From: CAIWHR01 sp963734085
Lineage (GTDB): Bacteria; Pseudomonadota; Gammaproteobacteria; Burkholderiales; Casimicrobiaceae
Assembly (NCBI GenBank): GCA_963734085.1
Contig: CAVTFT010000007.1
Location: forward strand, 124,001 to 188,000
Reading direction: 5' to 3'
Length of the DNA stretch: 64,000 nucleotides
Shown here: in pieces, positions 7,144-16,984 of the stretch
Numbering within the stretch: the first letter of the stretch is position 1
Layout: the number at the start of each line of letters is the position of its first letter
Notes under the pieces: generated by a model
The model's input: only the letters and a program-made list of their open reading frames with translations
The model's database searches: none
What the model was told of the DNA's origin: nothing
Translations under genes and position numbers: made by a program

Positions 7144-9903
7144 ATGTCCATCGTTCGTTTCGCTCGTCCGGCGCGCGCCGCCGTTTGCGCAATGCTTGTT
7201 GCAACTCTGGCGGCCTGCGCCAATCTCCCGTCGAACGGGGGCACCGTCGCCGCCGACGCCGCGGCTACCGGGGTGGCCGCCGCGATCGCCGCCTCCGGAT
7301 CGGCCAAGAATGGCCACGGCACGCCACCCGCCGCTGCCGCGGCCGCAGCAGCCGCAGCCGCCGCGGTCGTGCAGGGACAGCCGCGCCCATTCGCCGACGT
7401 GGTCAAGGAGGCAAAGGAAACGCCCGGGCTCTTCGGTCTGTGGCAGAAGGACGACAAGGTCTGGATCGAGATCGCGCCGGATCAATTCGGCAAACCGTTC
7501 CTGTTCACTGCGAACTTGAGCCGCGGCGTCGGCGAGCAGGGCGTGTACGGCGGCATGATGCTCGCGGACCAGATCGTGGAGTTCAAGCGCATCGGCAACC
7601 TCGTGCAGTTGATCGCAAAGAACTACGCCTTCACCGGAGGCGCCAACGCACCGATCGCCCAGGGCGTGAAGGAAGGCTTCACCGACAGCCTGGTGGGGAC
7701 GACCATCGTCGCGAGCCAGCCGCATCCGGAGCGCAAGACCGTGCTCGTCGACGCCGGTCAGCTGCTGCTCACCGACATTCCGGTCGGCGAACGCTTCACG
7801 ACGGGGATCCACATGCGCAACTACATGTTCGATCCCCGGAATTCGAGCTTCGAAGCGGTCAGGAATGCGCCCGACCAGTCGTCGCTCGTCGTCTCCGCGC
7901 ATTATTCCAATCCCAAGGCGTCGTTGCCGCCCCCTCCGAGCCACGCGGCCGCACCGCCGAGCCCGTTCCCCCCCTTCACGACGCTGCCCGATGCACGCAG
8001 CCTGTTCCTGGGCTACACGTACAACTTCGCCAAGCTGCCCGAGCCGATGACGGCGCGGGCCGCCGATCCGCGCGTGGGGCACTTCGAAAGCGAGGTCTGG
8101 GACTTTTCGACCGACTCCAGTTTCACCGCCAAGACGCACATCGTCGATCGCTGGCGATTGGAAAAGAAGGATCCGAGCGCGGAAGTCTCGGAACCGAAGG
8201 AGCCGATCGTGTTCTGGATCGACCGTACCGTCCCCGAGAAGTACCGCGCCGCCGTGCGCGAAGGCATTCTCGAATGGAACAAGGCGTTCGAGAAGATCGG
8301 GTTCAAGGACGCGATCGTCGTCAAGCAGCAGGACGCCGATGCGCCGTTCGACACCTACGACGCCCGGCACTCGACGGTCCGCTGGTTCGTCGCCACCGAC
8401 CCGGGATTCGTCGCCATCGGCCCGCACACGGTCGATCCGCGCACCGGCGAGATCCTCGATGCGCAAGTCGCGATTTCCGAGTCGTGGTCGCGCGCGCAAC
8501 GCACGTTCATCGCCGAACAGGCGCCGGCGCCCTCGGCGTGGCCGGCATTCGACGCGTACAAGGCGTCCCTCGGGCTCGACGGCAGGGCGTGCACGTACGC
8601 GGCCGATGCACTCGCGGAAATGGAGTTCGGTCTGGATCTCCTCGAAGCCCGCGGCGACATCACCCCCGGAAGCGCCGAAGCCGATGCGTTCGTCGCTGCC
8701 TCGCTCAAGTCGGTCGTGATGCACGAGGTCGGCCACACGCTGGGCCTGCGCCACAACTTCCGCGGCTCGACCGTCTATCCGCTCGCCAAGATCTCGGATC
8801 CGACGTTCAGCAAGACGAACGGCATCTCCGGCTCGGTGATGGATTACAACCCGCTCAACATCGCCGTCAAGGGCGAGTCGCAGGGGGCCTACGTCGAGCC
8901 GACGATCGGGCCGTACGACTATTGGGCGATCGAGTACGCGTACAAGCCGCTGCCGAAGGAAACCGAAGCCGCGGACCTCGCGCGGATCGCCGCGCGCGGC
9001 GCCACCGATCCGCTGCTCGCGTTCTCGTCCGACGAGGAAGCGTTTGCGGGCCTCGATCCGCAGGCGAGCCAGTTCGACCTCGGCGCAGAACCGCTTGCGT
9101 ATCTGCAGAAGCGGCTCGTCATCTCGCAGGAGCTGTGGCAGCGGCTGCAGGCGCGGCAATTGAAGCCCGGGGAGTCGTACGCGGTGCTGCGCCGCAGCTT
9201 CGACGCCGGCTTCAAGCAGGTCGCCCGCGCCGCGGCGCTCACCGCGAAATACGTGGGCGGCGTCTATTACGTTCGCGACTACGCGGGAACGGCCAACCTC
9301 CCGCTGACTCCGGTGGCGCCGGACAAGCAGCGTGCGGCGCTCAAGCTGCTCGCGACCCAGATCTTCTCGGTGGACAGCTTCAGGTTCAAGCCGGAGTTCA
9401 TCCGCAGCATGGGCATCGACTATCTCGACGTCGGCTTCACGCCGAGCCAGCTCAATCCGGACTTCAGCCTGCGCAGCCGCGTGCTGGCGCTGCAGACCGG
9501 CGCGCTCAACCAGCTGCTTTCCGACACCGTGATGAGCCGGCTTCTCGATTCGGAAATCAAGGTGAACAAGGCCGATCAGGCGCTCACGCTGAACGAGCTC
9601 TTCGCGGTGCTGCGCAACTCGATCTGGAGCGAGTTGAAGACGGGCGGCTCGATCCCCGGGCCGCGCCGCGACCTCCAGCGCGAACACCTGCGCCGCATCG
9701 TCGCGGTGCTCACCCGCCCGGCGCCGACCACGCCTGCGGACGCGAGCGCGCAGATGCGCGAAGAGGCGCGGCAACTCTCCACCCAGATCAAGGCGGCCGC
9801 CGCCAACGGCAATCGCGACCGCGAAACGCGCGCGCACCTGGTCGAAGCCGCGGGCATGCTCGACGAAGCGCTGAGAGCGCCGATGATCCGCCAGGGAGTG
9901 TGA
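7144..9903 (+). CDS. secreted zinc metalloprotease, DUF5117/DUF4953 type
   Basis: 919-aa protein. The start ATG at 7144 follows a good AGGAGA ribosome-binding site and opens a lipoprotein signal with lipobox LAAC (VATLAACAN). A low-complexity alanine-rich stretch (about residues 60-80) precedes a DUF5117-like region. The catalytic motif HEVGHTLGLRHNF begins at residue 527, an extended HExxHxxGxxH metzincin-like zinc site. It is followed by SGSVMDYNPLNIA, which contains the methionine of a Met-turn. Proteins of this architecture are annotated zinc-dependent metalloproteases; substrates are unknown. It is probably anchored in the outer membrane or periplasm. It interrupts the usual miaB-phoH adjacency and is followed by a 69-bp gap before ybeZ. 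Confidence 0.88.
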   Translation: MSIVRFARPARAAVCAMLVATLAACANLPSNGGTVAADAAATGVAAAIAASGSAKNGHGTPPAAAAAAAAAAAAVVQGQPRPFADVVKEAKETPGLFGLWQKDDKVWIEIAPDQFGKPFLFTANLSRGVGEQGVYGGMMLADQIVEFKRIGNLVQLIAKNYAFTGGANAPIAQGVKEGFTDSLVGTTIVASQPHPERKTVLVDAGQLLLTDIPVGERFTTGIHMRNYMFDPRNSSFEAVRNAPDQSSLVVSAHYSNPKASLPPPPSHAAAPPSPFPPFTTLPDARSLFLGYTYNFAKLPEPMTARAADPRVGHFESEVWDFSTDSSFTAKTHIVDRWRLEKKDPSAEVSEPKEPIVFWIDRTVPEKYRAAVREGILEWNKAFEKIGFKDAIVVKQQDADAPFDTYDARHSTVRWFVATDPGFVAIGPHTVDPRTGEILDAQVAISESWSRAQRTFIAEQAPAPSAWPAFDAYKASLGLDGRACTYAADALAEMEFGLDLLEARGDITPGSAEADAFVAASLKSVVMHEVGHTLGLRHNFRGSTVYPLAKISDPTFSKTNGISGSVMDYNPLNIAVKGESQGAYVEPTIGPYDYWAIEYAYKPLPKETEAADLARIAARGATDPLLAFSSDEEAFAGLDPQASQFDLGAEPLAYLQKRLVISQELWQRLQARQLKPGESYAVLRRSFDAGFKQVARAAALTAKYVGGVYYVRDYAGTANLPLTPVAPDKQRAALKLLATQIFSVDSFRFKPEFIRSMGIDYLDVGFTPSQLNPDFSLRSRVLALQTGALNQLLSDTVMSRLLDSEIKVNKADQALTLNELFAVLRNSIWSELKTGGSIPGPRRDLQREHLRRIVAVLTRPAPTTPADASAQMREEARQLSTQIKAAAANGNRDRETRAHLVEAAGMLDEALRAPMIRQGV

Positions 9904-9972
9904 CGGCGCGAAGGTGGCGTCGCGCGGGGAGGCGCGACGCCGGCAGGCGCCCAAGGGGAGGGCAGTGACCGC

Positions 9973-10962
9973 ATGACGGCCAAACGCGAGCGGCACGACC
10001 TGTCGTTGCATCCGCTCGACAACCGCGCGCTCGCCAACCTGTGCGGGCCGCTCGACGCCAACCTGCGCCAGATCGAGGCCGCGCTCGACGTCGCGATCGC
10101 GCATCGTGGTGCCGCGTTCACATTGACCGGCATGCCGGCGCAGAACGCGCGGGCAGCCGCGGCGCTCGAGCGTTTCTATGCGCAGGCCGAGAAGCCGCTG
10201 TCGGTCGACGACATCCAGCTCGGCCTGATCGAAATTGCCACGCAGCGCCGAGGCCCCCCCGCCGGCGGTGACGACGACACGCCGCTCCTGCGCACGCGTC
10301 GCGCCGACCTGCACGGCCGCACGCCGAACCAGACGCTTTACCTGCGCAACATCCAGGAGCACGACATCACGATCGCCATCGGCCCCGCGGGCACCGGCAA
10401 GACGTATCTCGCCGTTGCCTGCGCCGTCGACGCGCTGGAGCGCGACGCGGTGAAGCGCCTCGTGCTCGTCCGTCCGGCGGTCGAGGCCGGCGAGCGGCTG
10501 GGCTTCCTGCCCGGCGACCTCGCGCAGAAGGTGGATCCCTACCTGCGCCCGCTCTACGACGCGCTCTACGACCTGCTCGGCTTCGACAAGACCGGCAAGC
10601 TCTTCGAGCGCAACACGATCGAGATCGCGCCGCTCGCCTACATGCGCGGCCGTACGCTCAACCATTCGTTCATCATCCTGGACGAGGCACAGAACACCAC
10701 GCCCGAGCAGATGAAGATGTTCCTGACAAGGATCGGCTTCGGCACCAAGGCGGTGGTCACCGGCGACGTCACGCAGATCGACCTAGCGCGCGGGCAAAAA
10801 AGCGGTCTCATCGAGGCCGATCGCATCCTTGCCGGCGTCCGCGGGATCGCGTTCAGCCGTTTCACGAGCGCCGACGTCGTCCGCCATCCGCTGGTGCAGA
10901 AGATCATCAGCGCCTACGAGCGTGACCTCGCCCAGAAGAAGCCGGGCGAGCCCGAGCGCTGA
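9973..10962 (+). CDS. ybeZ: PhoH-like ATPase YbeZ
   Basis: 329-aa PhoH-family ATPase. The Walker A motif GPAGTGKT begins at about residue 137, followed by PAVEAGERLGFLPGDL and the Walker B-like FIILDEAQNTTPEQMKM, the family hallmark. In bacteria YbeZ acts with the neighbouring endoribonuclease YbeY in RNA processing. Its TGA overlaps the ATG of ybeY (TGATG), so the two are co-translated. The ATG at 9973 is preceded by GGAGGGCAGTGACCGC, a usable ribosome-binding site. Confidence 0.95.
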   Translation: MTAKRERHDLSLHPLDNRALANLCGPLDANLRQIEAALDVAIAHRGAAFTLTGMPAQNARAAAALERFYAQAEKPLSVDDIQLGLIEIATQRRGPPAGGDDDTPLLRTRRADLHGRTPNQTLYLRNIQEHDITIAIGPAGTGKTYLAVACAVDALERDAVKRLVLVRPAVEAGERLGFLPGDLAQKVDPYLRPLYDALYDLLGFDKTGKLFERNTIEIAPLAYMRGRTLNHSFIILDEAQNTTPEQMKMFLTRIGFGTKAVVTGDVTQIDLARGQKSGLIEADRILAGVRGIAFSRFTSADVVRHPLVQKIISAYERDLAQKKPGEPER

Positions 10963-11438
10963 TGGCACGACGGCGGCCAAGGCTGTCGCTCGCCGTCCAG
11001 TACGCGGTGTCGGCCGCGAAATTGCCCGGCGCCTCGGCGCTCCGGCGCTGGGCCCGCTCTGCGCTCGAGCGCGACGCGCGCGTGACGCTGCGCTTCGTCG
11101 GCCGGCGCGAGGGCCAGACGCTGAACGCCCTCTACCGCGGCAAGGACTGCGCAACCAACGTCCTCACGTTCGTGTACGATGACGCGGGTCGACTAGAAGG
11201 CGACATCGTGCTCTGCGCCCCGGTGCTGCGGCAGGAAGCCAAGGTGCAGGGCAAGACGCTCGGGCGCCACTGCGCCCACCTCGTCGTCCACGGCATGCTG
11301 CACCTCCAAGGCTACGACCACGGCACAGGCCGCACCGCGCGGACGATGGAGGCGCGGGAGACGGCCATTCTCGCCGCGCTGTCGGTGCCGGACCCCTACG
11401 CCGGTGCGCGACACGCCTCGGACCGGGCGAGGCGGTGA
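10962..11438 (+). CDS. ybeY: endoribonuclease YbeY
   Basis: 158-aa metal-dependent endoribonuclease needed for 16S rRNA 3'-end maturation and ribosome quality control. The zinc-binding family motif HGMLHLQGYDH gives histidines at about 110, 114 and 120. The conserved TNVLTFVYD segment is at residues 65-73. It overlaps ybeZ by one base and corC by four bases (GTGA), in the conserved ybeZ-ybeY-corC-lnt order. Confidence 0.95.
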   Translation: MARRRPRLSLAVQYAVSAAKLPGASALRRWARSALERDARVTLRFVGRREGQTLNALYRGKDCATNVLTFVYDDAGRLEGDIVLCAPVLRQEAKVQGKTLGRHCAHLVVHGMLHLQGYDHGTGRTARTMEARETAILAALSVPDPYAGARHASDRARR

Positions 11439-12328
11439 CGATGGAAGAGCCCTCCGACAAGACGGACAAGCCGACACTGCTCGAGCGCCTGTCGGCGTTC
11501 CTCACGCGCGAGCCGGAAGACCGCGAGGAGCTCCTCGATCTCCTGCATGGTGCATTCGAGCGCAAGCTCCTCGACGCCGACGCGCTGTCGATGATCGAGG
11601 GCGTGCTGCAGGTCTCCGAGATGACGGTGCGCGACATCATGATTCCGCGCGCGCAGATGGACGTCGTGTCGCAGGACGATGATCCGTCCGAGTTCATCCC
11701 GCTGGTGCTGGAGACGCGCCACTCGCGCTTCCCCGTGATCGGCGAGAACAAGGACGACGTCGTCGGCATTTTGCTCGCGAAGGAGCTGCTCAACTGGTAT
11801 CGCAGTCCCGAGACGTTCAATCTCCACGACACGCTGCGACCGGCGGTGTTCGTGCCGGAATCCAAGCGCCTGAACGTGCTGCTGCGCGAGTTCCGCGCGA
11901 ACCGAAACCACATCGCGATCGTCGTCGACGAATACGGCGGCGTCTCGGGACTGGTCACGATCGAGGACGTACTGGAGCAGATCGTCGGCGACATCGAGGA
12001 CGAGTACGACTTCGACGAGTCCGAGGACAACATCATCGCCGAAGCGGGCGGGCGGCACCGGATCAAGGCGCAGACCGAGATCGGCGATTTCAACGCGCAC
12101 TTCGGCACCGATTTCGCCGACGACGAGTTCGACACCGTCGGCGGCCTCGTGCTGCAGGCTTTCGGGCGGCTCCCCAAGCGCGGCGAAGCGACGACGATCG
12201 GCGACTATCGTTTTCGCGTTGTCCGGGCGGATAGCCGCCGTCTCTACACGCTGCAGGTCGAGCCCAAGGCCGCAGCGACAGCCGCTGCGGGCGCGCCGCC
12301 GTCGCCGGGCCTGCCGGCCGGTCACTGA
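11435..12328 (+). CDS. corC: CorC/HlyC-type CBS-domain protein
   Basis: 297-aa cytoplasmic protein with two CBS repeats (about residues 70-195; markers MTVRDIMIPRAQMDVV and VPESKRLNVLLREFR) and a C-terminal CorC_HlyC domain (GRHRIKAQTEIGDFNAHFG onward). The family is linked to magnesium and cobalt efflux, though the direct role is debated. The GTG at 11435 overlaps the ybeY stop; an ATG two codons later at 11441 is an equally good start. Confidence 0.92.
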   Translation: MTMEEPSDKTDKPTLLERLSAFLTREPEDREELLDLLHGAFERKLLDADALSMIEGVLQVSEMTVRDIMIPRAQMDVVSQDDDPSEFIPLVLETRHSRFPVIGENKDDVVGILLAKELLNWYRSPETFNLHDTLRPAVFVPESKRLNVLLREFRANRNHIAIVVDEYGGVSGLVTIEDVLEQIVGDIEDEYDFDESEDNIIAEAGGRHRIKAQTEIGDFNAHFGTDFADDEFDTVGGLVLQAFGRLPKRGEATTIGDYRFRVVRADSRRLYTLQVEPKAAATAAAGAPPSPGLPAGH

Positions 12329-12330
12329 CC

Positions 12331-13926
12331 GTGCACGCGGGCGCGACTCGCCGCGGCTCCCTGTTGTCGATCGTCTTCGCCTTCGCCGCCGGCTTGGCGA
12401 CGGTGTTCGGTTTCGCCCCGCTCGGATCCGCTGTCGTTCCGCTGGTCACGTTTGCCGCGCTCGTCGTGCTGTGGCAGGACGCAGCGACCGCGCGCGCTGC
12501 CGCGTGGCTCGGTTTCGCGTTCGGGCTCGCGCTCTTCGGCACGGGGGTATCGTGGGTCTACATCGCGCTCAACACGTTCGGCGGGATGCCGCCCGTTCTG
12601 GCCGCGATTGCGACCGCCGGCTTTTGTGCGTATCTCGCGCTCTATCCGGCCGCGGCGGGATGGCTGGCGACGCGGTGGACGGCGCCGCACACTGCATCGC
12701 GCGCGCTTGCGGCAGCGGCGGCATGGACGCTGACCGAATGGCTGCGCAGCGTCCTCCTGTCGGGCTTCGGCTGGCTGTCGCTGGGCTACAGTCAGCTGCC
12801 GGCGAGCCCGCTTGTCGGCTATGCACCGATCGGCGGTGTATTCGCGGTTACGCTGGCCGTAACCCTCTGCGCGTCGTTGCTCGCGCTTTCGATCGACGCG
12901 TTCGCGAATGCGCACGTTAAGCGCGGCAGCGCGATGCTCGCGGCGATCCTCGCGATCGGCGGCGGCGGTGCAGCGGTCGGTAGCGTCGAGTGGACCCGGC
13001 CCTCGGGCGCGCCGGTGGCGGTATCGCTGGTGCAGGGAAACGTCGCGCAGGACCTCAAGTTCGATCCCGAGTTCAGGAACCGGACGTTCGATCTGTACAC
13101 GGGGCTCGTGGAGAAAACGCGCGGGCGGCTCATCGTGCTGCCGGAAAGCGCGTTGCCGCAGTTCGCCGGCGACGTCCCCGATTCGGTGTTGCTCTCGCTT
13201 CTGCGCACCGCCTCCGAACGCGACGGCGATATTCTCGTCGGGCTGTTCACGCTGGAACCGCCGCTGCCCGGCAGCGACGAACCGCGCTACTACAACAGCG
13301 TCGTCACCTTGGGGACCGGACGACCGCAGCTCTACCGCAAGCGGCATCTGGTGCCCTTTGGCGAAACGATTCCGCTGGAGCCGGTGGTGGGCTGGTTCAT
13401 CCGCTCGATCCTGTCGATCCCGCTCGCGAGCCAGGCAGCGGGGGACGCCGACCAGCCGCCGCTCTTGGTTGCCGGCGAAAAGGTCGCCGTCGACATCTGC
13501 TACGAAGACGCGTTCGGCGCCGACATCCGGCCGCAGGCAAGCGATGCGACGCTCCTCGTCAACGTCACCAACGACGCGTGGTACGGCCGCTCGCTCGCCG
13601 CAGAGCAACACAATCAGATTGCCGCAATGCGCGCGCTCGAGACGGGCCGGCCGCTGCTCCGCGCGACCAACACCGGCATCACGTCGGCCATCGGTCACGA
13701 CGGTCACGAGATCGCGCGGCTGCCGTGGTTCACACGCGCAATCCTCGAAGGCGAGGTCACCGGACGACAGGGATTGACGCCGTTCGTGCGTTTCGGCGAT
13801 TGGCTCGCGGTGTTGGCGGCGTTGGTTCTGGTCGTGGTCGTGATCTTCTCGGCACGGTCACGCGGCAACGCTGGTGGATCGCCAGTGCGCGCGCTTCCCC
13901 GCGACACGCCCGGAGGGGAGGGATAG
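12331..13926 (+). CDS. lnt: apolipoprotein N-acyltransferase
   Basis: 531-aa inner-membrane enzyme that adds the third acyl chain to lipoproteins. Several N-terminal transmembrane helices are followed by a nitrilase-type catalytic domain. The Glu-Lys-Cys triad is visible as E272 (LPESALPQF), K337 (YRKRHLVPFGE) and C390 (DICYEDAFG), close to the E. coli positions. A final transmembrane segment is at the C-terminus (WLAVLAALVLVVVVIF). GTG start two bases after the corC stop. The window also encodes several lipoprotein substrates (LptM, MltD, the protease at 7144). Confidence 0.95.
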   Translation: MHAGATRRGSLLSIVFAFAAGLATVFGFAPLGSAVVPLVTFAALVVLWQDAATARAAAWLGFAFGLALFGTGVSWVYIALNTFGGMPPVLAAIATAGFCAYLALYPAAAGWLATRWTAPHTASRALAAAAAWTLTEWLRSVLLSGFGWLSLGYSQLPASPLVGYAPIGGVFAVTLAVTLCASLLALSIDAFANAHVKRGSAMLAAILAIGGGGAAVGSVEWTRPSGAPVAVSLVQGNVAQDLKFDPEFRNRTFDLYTGLVEKTRGRLIVLPESALPQFAGDVPDSVLLSLLRTASERDGDILVGLFTLEPPLPGSDEPRYYNSVVTLGTGRPQLYRKRHLVPFGETIPLEPVVGWFIRSILSIPLASQAAGDADQPPLLVAGEKVAVDICYEDAFGADIRPQASDATLLVNVTNDAWYGRSLAAEQHNQIAAMRALETGRPLLRATNTGITSAIGHDGHEIARLPWFTRAILEGEVTGRQGLTPFVRFGDWLAVLAALVLVVVVIFSARSRGNAGGSPVRALPRDTPGGEG

Positions 13927-13930
13927 CCGG

Positions 13931-13936
13931 TAAAAT
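13931..13936 (+). promoter_or_regulatory. possible -10 box for glyQS
   Basis: TAAAAT lies 43 bp before the glyQ ATG in a short AT-richer stretch (GTAAAATGCGTATTTTT). There is no convincing -35, so this is a weak call. Confidence 0.3.
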
Positions 13937-13978
13937 GCGTATTTTTCAGGCAGTTGGCCCCGCGGCTCCCGGTTCGAA

Positions 13979-14896
13979 ATGCTCACTTTCCAGCAAGTCA
14001 TTTTCGCGCTGCAGGATTACTGGGGCCGCCAGGGCTGCGCGCTGCTGCAGCCCTACGACATGGAAGTCGGCGCGGGCACGTCGCACACGGCGACGTTCCT
14101 GCGCGCGCTCGGGCCGGAACCGTGGCGCGCCGCCTATGTGCAGCCGTCGCGCCGGCCGAAGGACGGCCGCTACGGCGAAAATCCCAATCGGCTGCAGCAC
14201 TACTATCAGTACCAGGTCGTGCTGAAGCCCTCGCCGCCTGACATCCTCGATCTCTATCTCGGCTCGCTCGAAGCGCTCGGCTTCGATCTCAAGAAAAACG
14301 ACGTTCGCTTTGTCGAGGACGACTGGGAAAACCCGACGCTCGGCGCGTGGGGCCTCGGCTGGGAGGTATGGCTGAACGGCATGGAGATCACGCAGTTCAC
14401 CTATTTCCAGCAGGTCGGCGGGCTCGATTGCAACCCGATCACCGGCGAGATCACCTACGGCCTCGAACGGCTCGCGATGTATCTGCAGGGCGTCGAGAAT
14501 GTGTTCGACCTCGTCTGGACCGAGCGCAGCGAAAACGGCACGAAGCGGCAGCTCACCTATCGCGACGTCTACCATCAGAACGAGGTCGAGCAGTCGACGT
14601 ACAACTTCGAGCAGTCGAATGCGCCGCAGCTCTTCGAGCTCTTTTCGGTCTTCGAATCCGAGGCTACGCGGCTGCTCGAAGCGAAGCTGCCGCTCCCCGG
14701 CTACGAAATGATCCTCAAGGCGGCGCACACGTTCAACCTGCTCGACGCGCGTGGCGCGATCTCGGTCACCGAGCGCGCCGCGTATATCGGCCGCATCCGG
14801 ACGCTGTCGAAGTTGGTCGCGCAGGCGTACTACGAATCGCGCGCGGCGCTGGGCTTCCCGATGCTTTCCGCAGGCGAAGAGATGGCCGCTCAATGA
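13979..14896 (+). CDS. glyQ: glycyl-tRNA synthetase alpha subunit
   Basis: 305-aa catalytic alpha chain of the alpha2beta2 bacterial glycyl-tRNA synthetase. It begins MLTFQQVIFALQDYWGRQGC and contains the family segments PYDMEVGAGTSHTATFLR and QPSRRPKDGRYGENPNRLQ, and TYFQQVGGLDC. Length and ends are normal. The TGA overlaps the glyS ATG (ATGA), ensuring matched synthesis of the two subunits. Confidence 0.97.
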   Translation: MLTFQQVIFALQDYWGRQGCALLQPYDMEVGAGTSHTATFLRALGPEPWRAAYVQPSRRPKDGRYGENPNRLQHYYQYQVVLKPSPPDILDLYLGSLEALGFDLKKNDVRFVEDDWENPTLGAWGLGWEVWLNGMEITQFTYFQQVGGLDCNPITGEITYGLERLAMYLQGVENVFDLVWTERSENGTKRQLTYRDVYHQNEVEQSTYNFEQSNAPQLFELFSVFESEATRLLEAKLPLPGYEMILKAAHTFNLLDARGAISVTERAAYIGRIRTLSKLVAQAYYESRAALGFPMLSAGEEMAAQ

Positions 14897-16977
14897 AGGC
14901 CCTGACGCTGACCGTCGAGCTCTTCACCGAGGAACTGCCGCCCAAGGCGCTGAAGCGGCTATCGGATGCGTTCGCCCAACGCATTGTCGACGGCCTGAAA
15001 GCACGAGGTTATCTGTCGCCGGAGAGTCGCGCCGTGCCGTTCGCAACGCCGCGCCGGCTCGCGGTGTCGCTCACGCACGTGCTCGGAAAATGCCCCGACC
15101 AGCCGTTCAGGCAAAAGCTGCTCCCCGTCGGCGTTGCACTCGATGCCGCCGGCCTTCCGACCGCGGTGCTGCGCAAGAAGCTGGAAGCCGCAGGCGTCGC
15201 CGACTGGCATACGCTCAAGCGCGAATCGGACGGCAAGGTCGACGCGTTTTATTTCGAGGGCGTGAAGCCGGGCCTGCCGCTCGCCGCAGGATTGCAGGCG
15301 ACCCTCGACGACACGATCGCCGCATTGCCCATCCCGAAGCTGATGGCCTACCAACGGCCCGACGGCGAGACGGTCAGGTTCGTCCGGCCCGTGCATCGGG
15401 TGCTCGCGCTTTTCGGTGCCGACGTCGTGCCGGTGCATGCGCTCGGGCTCGACGCGGGCCGAATGACCGGCGGCCACCGCTTCCTCGGGCGCCGCGATCT
15501 CGAAGTCGCGACGGCGGACGCCTACGAGGAAACGCTGCGCGCCGAGGGCAAGGTGATCGCGAGCTTCGGCGAACGGCGCGCGCAGATCATAGCCGCGCTC
15601 GAAACTGGCGCGGCCGGCGCCACGGTGATCATGCCCGATGCCCTCGTCGACGAAGTCGCGGCGCTGGTCGAGTGGCCCGCCGTCTACGCGGCCACGTTCG
15701 ATCCCGCGTTCCTCGCCGTGCCGCAGGAATGCCTGATCCTGACGATGCAGCAGAACCAGAAATACTTTGCGCTCGCCGATGGGGCCGGCCGGCTCACGAA
15801 TCGGTTTCTGCTCGTCAGCAACGTCGAAACCGCCGATCCCGCAGCGATCGTCCGCGGCAACGAGCGCGTGCTGCGGGCACGTCTTGCGGACGCCCGTTTC
15901 TTCTTCGAGCAGGATCGCAAGGCGAAGCTCGAAACGCGGGTGGCGAAGCTCCGCGGTGTCGTCTATCACCACAAGCTCGGGACGCAGGCCGAACGCGTGG
16001 ACCGCCTGCGCTTTCTCGCGACCAGGATCGCGCCGCTGCTCGGCGCCGATGCCGCCCTCGCCGACCGCGCGGCGCTTCTTGCCAAGGCGGATCTCGTCAC
16101 CGATATGGTCGGTGAATTCCCGGAGCTGCAGGGCGTCATGGGGCGCTATTACGCGCAGCACGACGGCGAGCCCGCGGCAGTCGCCGATGCGATCGCGCAG
16201 CACTACTGGCCGCGGTTTTCGGGCGACGCGCTGCCCGAAGGCGGCGTCGCGGAAGCCGTGGCGCTCGCCGACAAGCTCGAAGCGCTCGCAGGTCTGTTCG
16301 GCGTCGGCCAGATGCCGACCGGCGACAAGGATCCGTTCGGCCTGCGCCGCGCAGCGCTTGGCGTTATCCGCATCCTGATCGAGCGCAGCCGCCGCGTGCC
16401 GCTTTCGCGTCTTGTCGATCTCGCGTACGACGCGTTCGACGCCGTTCCCGCCGTGAAGCGCGAGCGCGAAGCGCTGCTCGACTTCGTCTACGACCGTCTG
16501 CGCGGCTATCTGCGCGACCAGGGCTACACGGCGCTGCAGGTGGCCGCCGTCGTCGACGCGGGGCCCGATGCCATCGACGACCTTCCGGCGCGCCTCGCGG
16601 CGGTGCGCGCGTTCGGCGAATTGCCCGAGGCCGAAGCGCTCGCCACGGCCAACAAGCGCATCGTCAACATCCTGCGCAAGGCCGACGCCGAAGCGGCAAC
16701 GGCGGTCGACCGCAGCCGGCTCGAGACCGGCGCCGAACACGACCTGTGGCTCGCGTTCCAGAAGCTCGAGCCCGCCGTCGCCGCGGATTGCGGGCGAGGC
16801 GACTTCACGTCCGCGCTGCTGGCGCTCGCGACGGCGAAGACGGCCGTCGACCGCTTTTTCGACGACGTCCTGGTGATGGCCGACGATCCCGCCGTCCGCG
16901 CCAACCGGCTCGCGCTGCTCCGCGGCGTCGCGCAGACGATGAACCGCGTCGCCGACATCTCGAAGCTGGCCGCCTAG
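14893..16977 (+). CDS. glyS: glycyl-tRNA synthetase beta subunit
   Basis: 694-aa beta chain that binds tRNA-Gly and supports the alpha subunit. Starts MKALTLTVELFTEELPPKAL, with RFVRPVHRVLALFGADVVPV and TMQQNQKYFALAD as typical family segments, an HD-like GRYYAQHDGE region, and a C-terminal DALR-type anticodon-binding domain. The ATG at 14893 overlaps glyQ. An open frame extends upstream through glyQ, but homology begins here. Confidence 0.97.
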   Translation: MKALTLTVELFTEELPPKALKRLSDAFAQRIVDGLKARGYLSPESRAVPFATPRRLAVSLTHVLGKCPDQPFRQKLLPVGVALDAAGLPTAVLRKKLEAAGVADWHTLKRESDGKVDAFYFEGVKPGLPLAAGLQATLDDTIAALPIPKLMAYQRPDGETVRFVRPVHRVLALFGADVVPVHALGLDAGRMTGGHRFLGRRDLEVATADAYEETLRAEGKVIASFGERRAQIIAALETGAAGATVIMPDALVDEVAALVEWPAVYAATFDPAFLAVPQECLILTMQQNQKYFALADGAGRLTNRFLLVSNVETADPAAIVRGNERVLRARLADARFFFEQDRKAKLETRVAKLRGVVYHHKLGTQAERVDRLRFLATRIAPLLGADAALADRAALLAKADLVTDMVGEFPELQGVMGRYYAQHDGEPAAVADAIAQHYWPRFSGDALPEGGVAEAVALADKLEALAGLFGVGQMPTGDKDPFGLRRAALGVIRILIERSRRVPLSRLVDLAYDAFDAVPAVKREREALLDFVYDRLRGYLRDQGYTALQVAAVVDAGPDAIDDLPARLAAVRAFGELPEAEALATANKRIVNILRKADAEAATAVDRSRLETGAEHDLWLAFQKLEPAVAADCGRGDFTSALLALATAKTAVDRFFDDVLVMADDPAVRANRLALLRGVAQTMNRVADISKLAA

Positions 16978-16984
16978 GATGAAA

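Noticed and set aside
7030..10665. A 1211-codon open frame on the minus strand opposite the protease and phoH genes
   Set aside because: It is an arginine-rich antisense shadow of two well-supported plus-strand genes with family motifs; high GC removes stop codons from the opposite strand.
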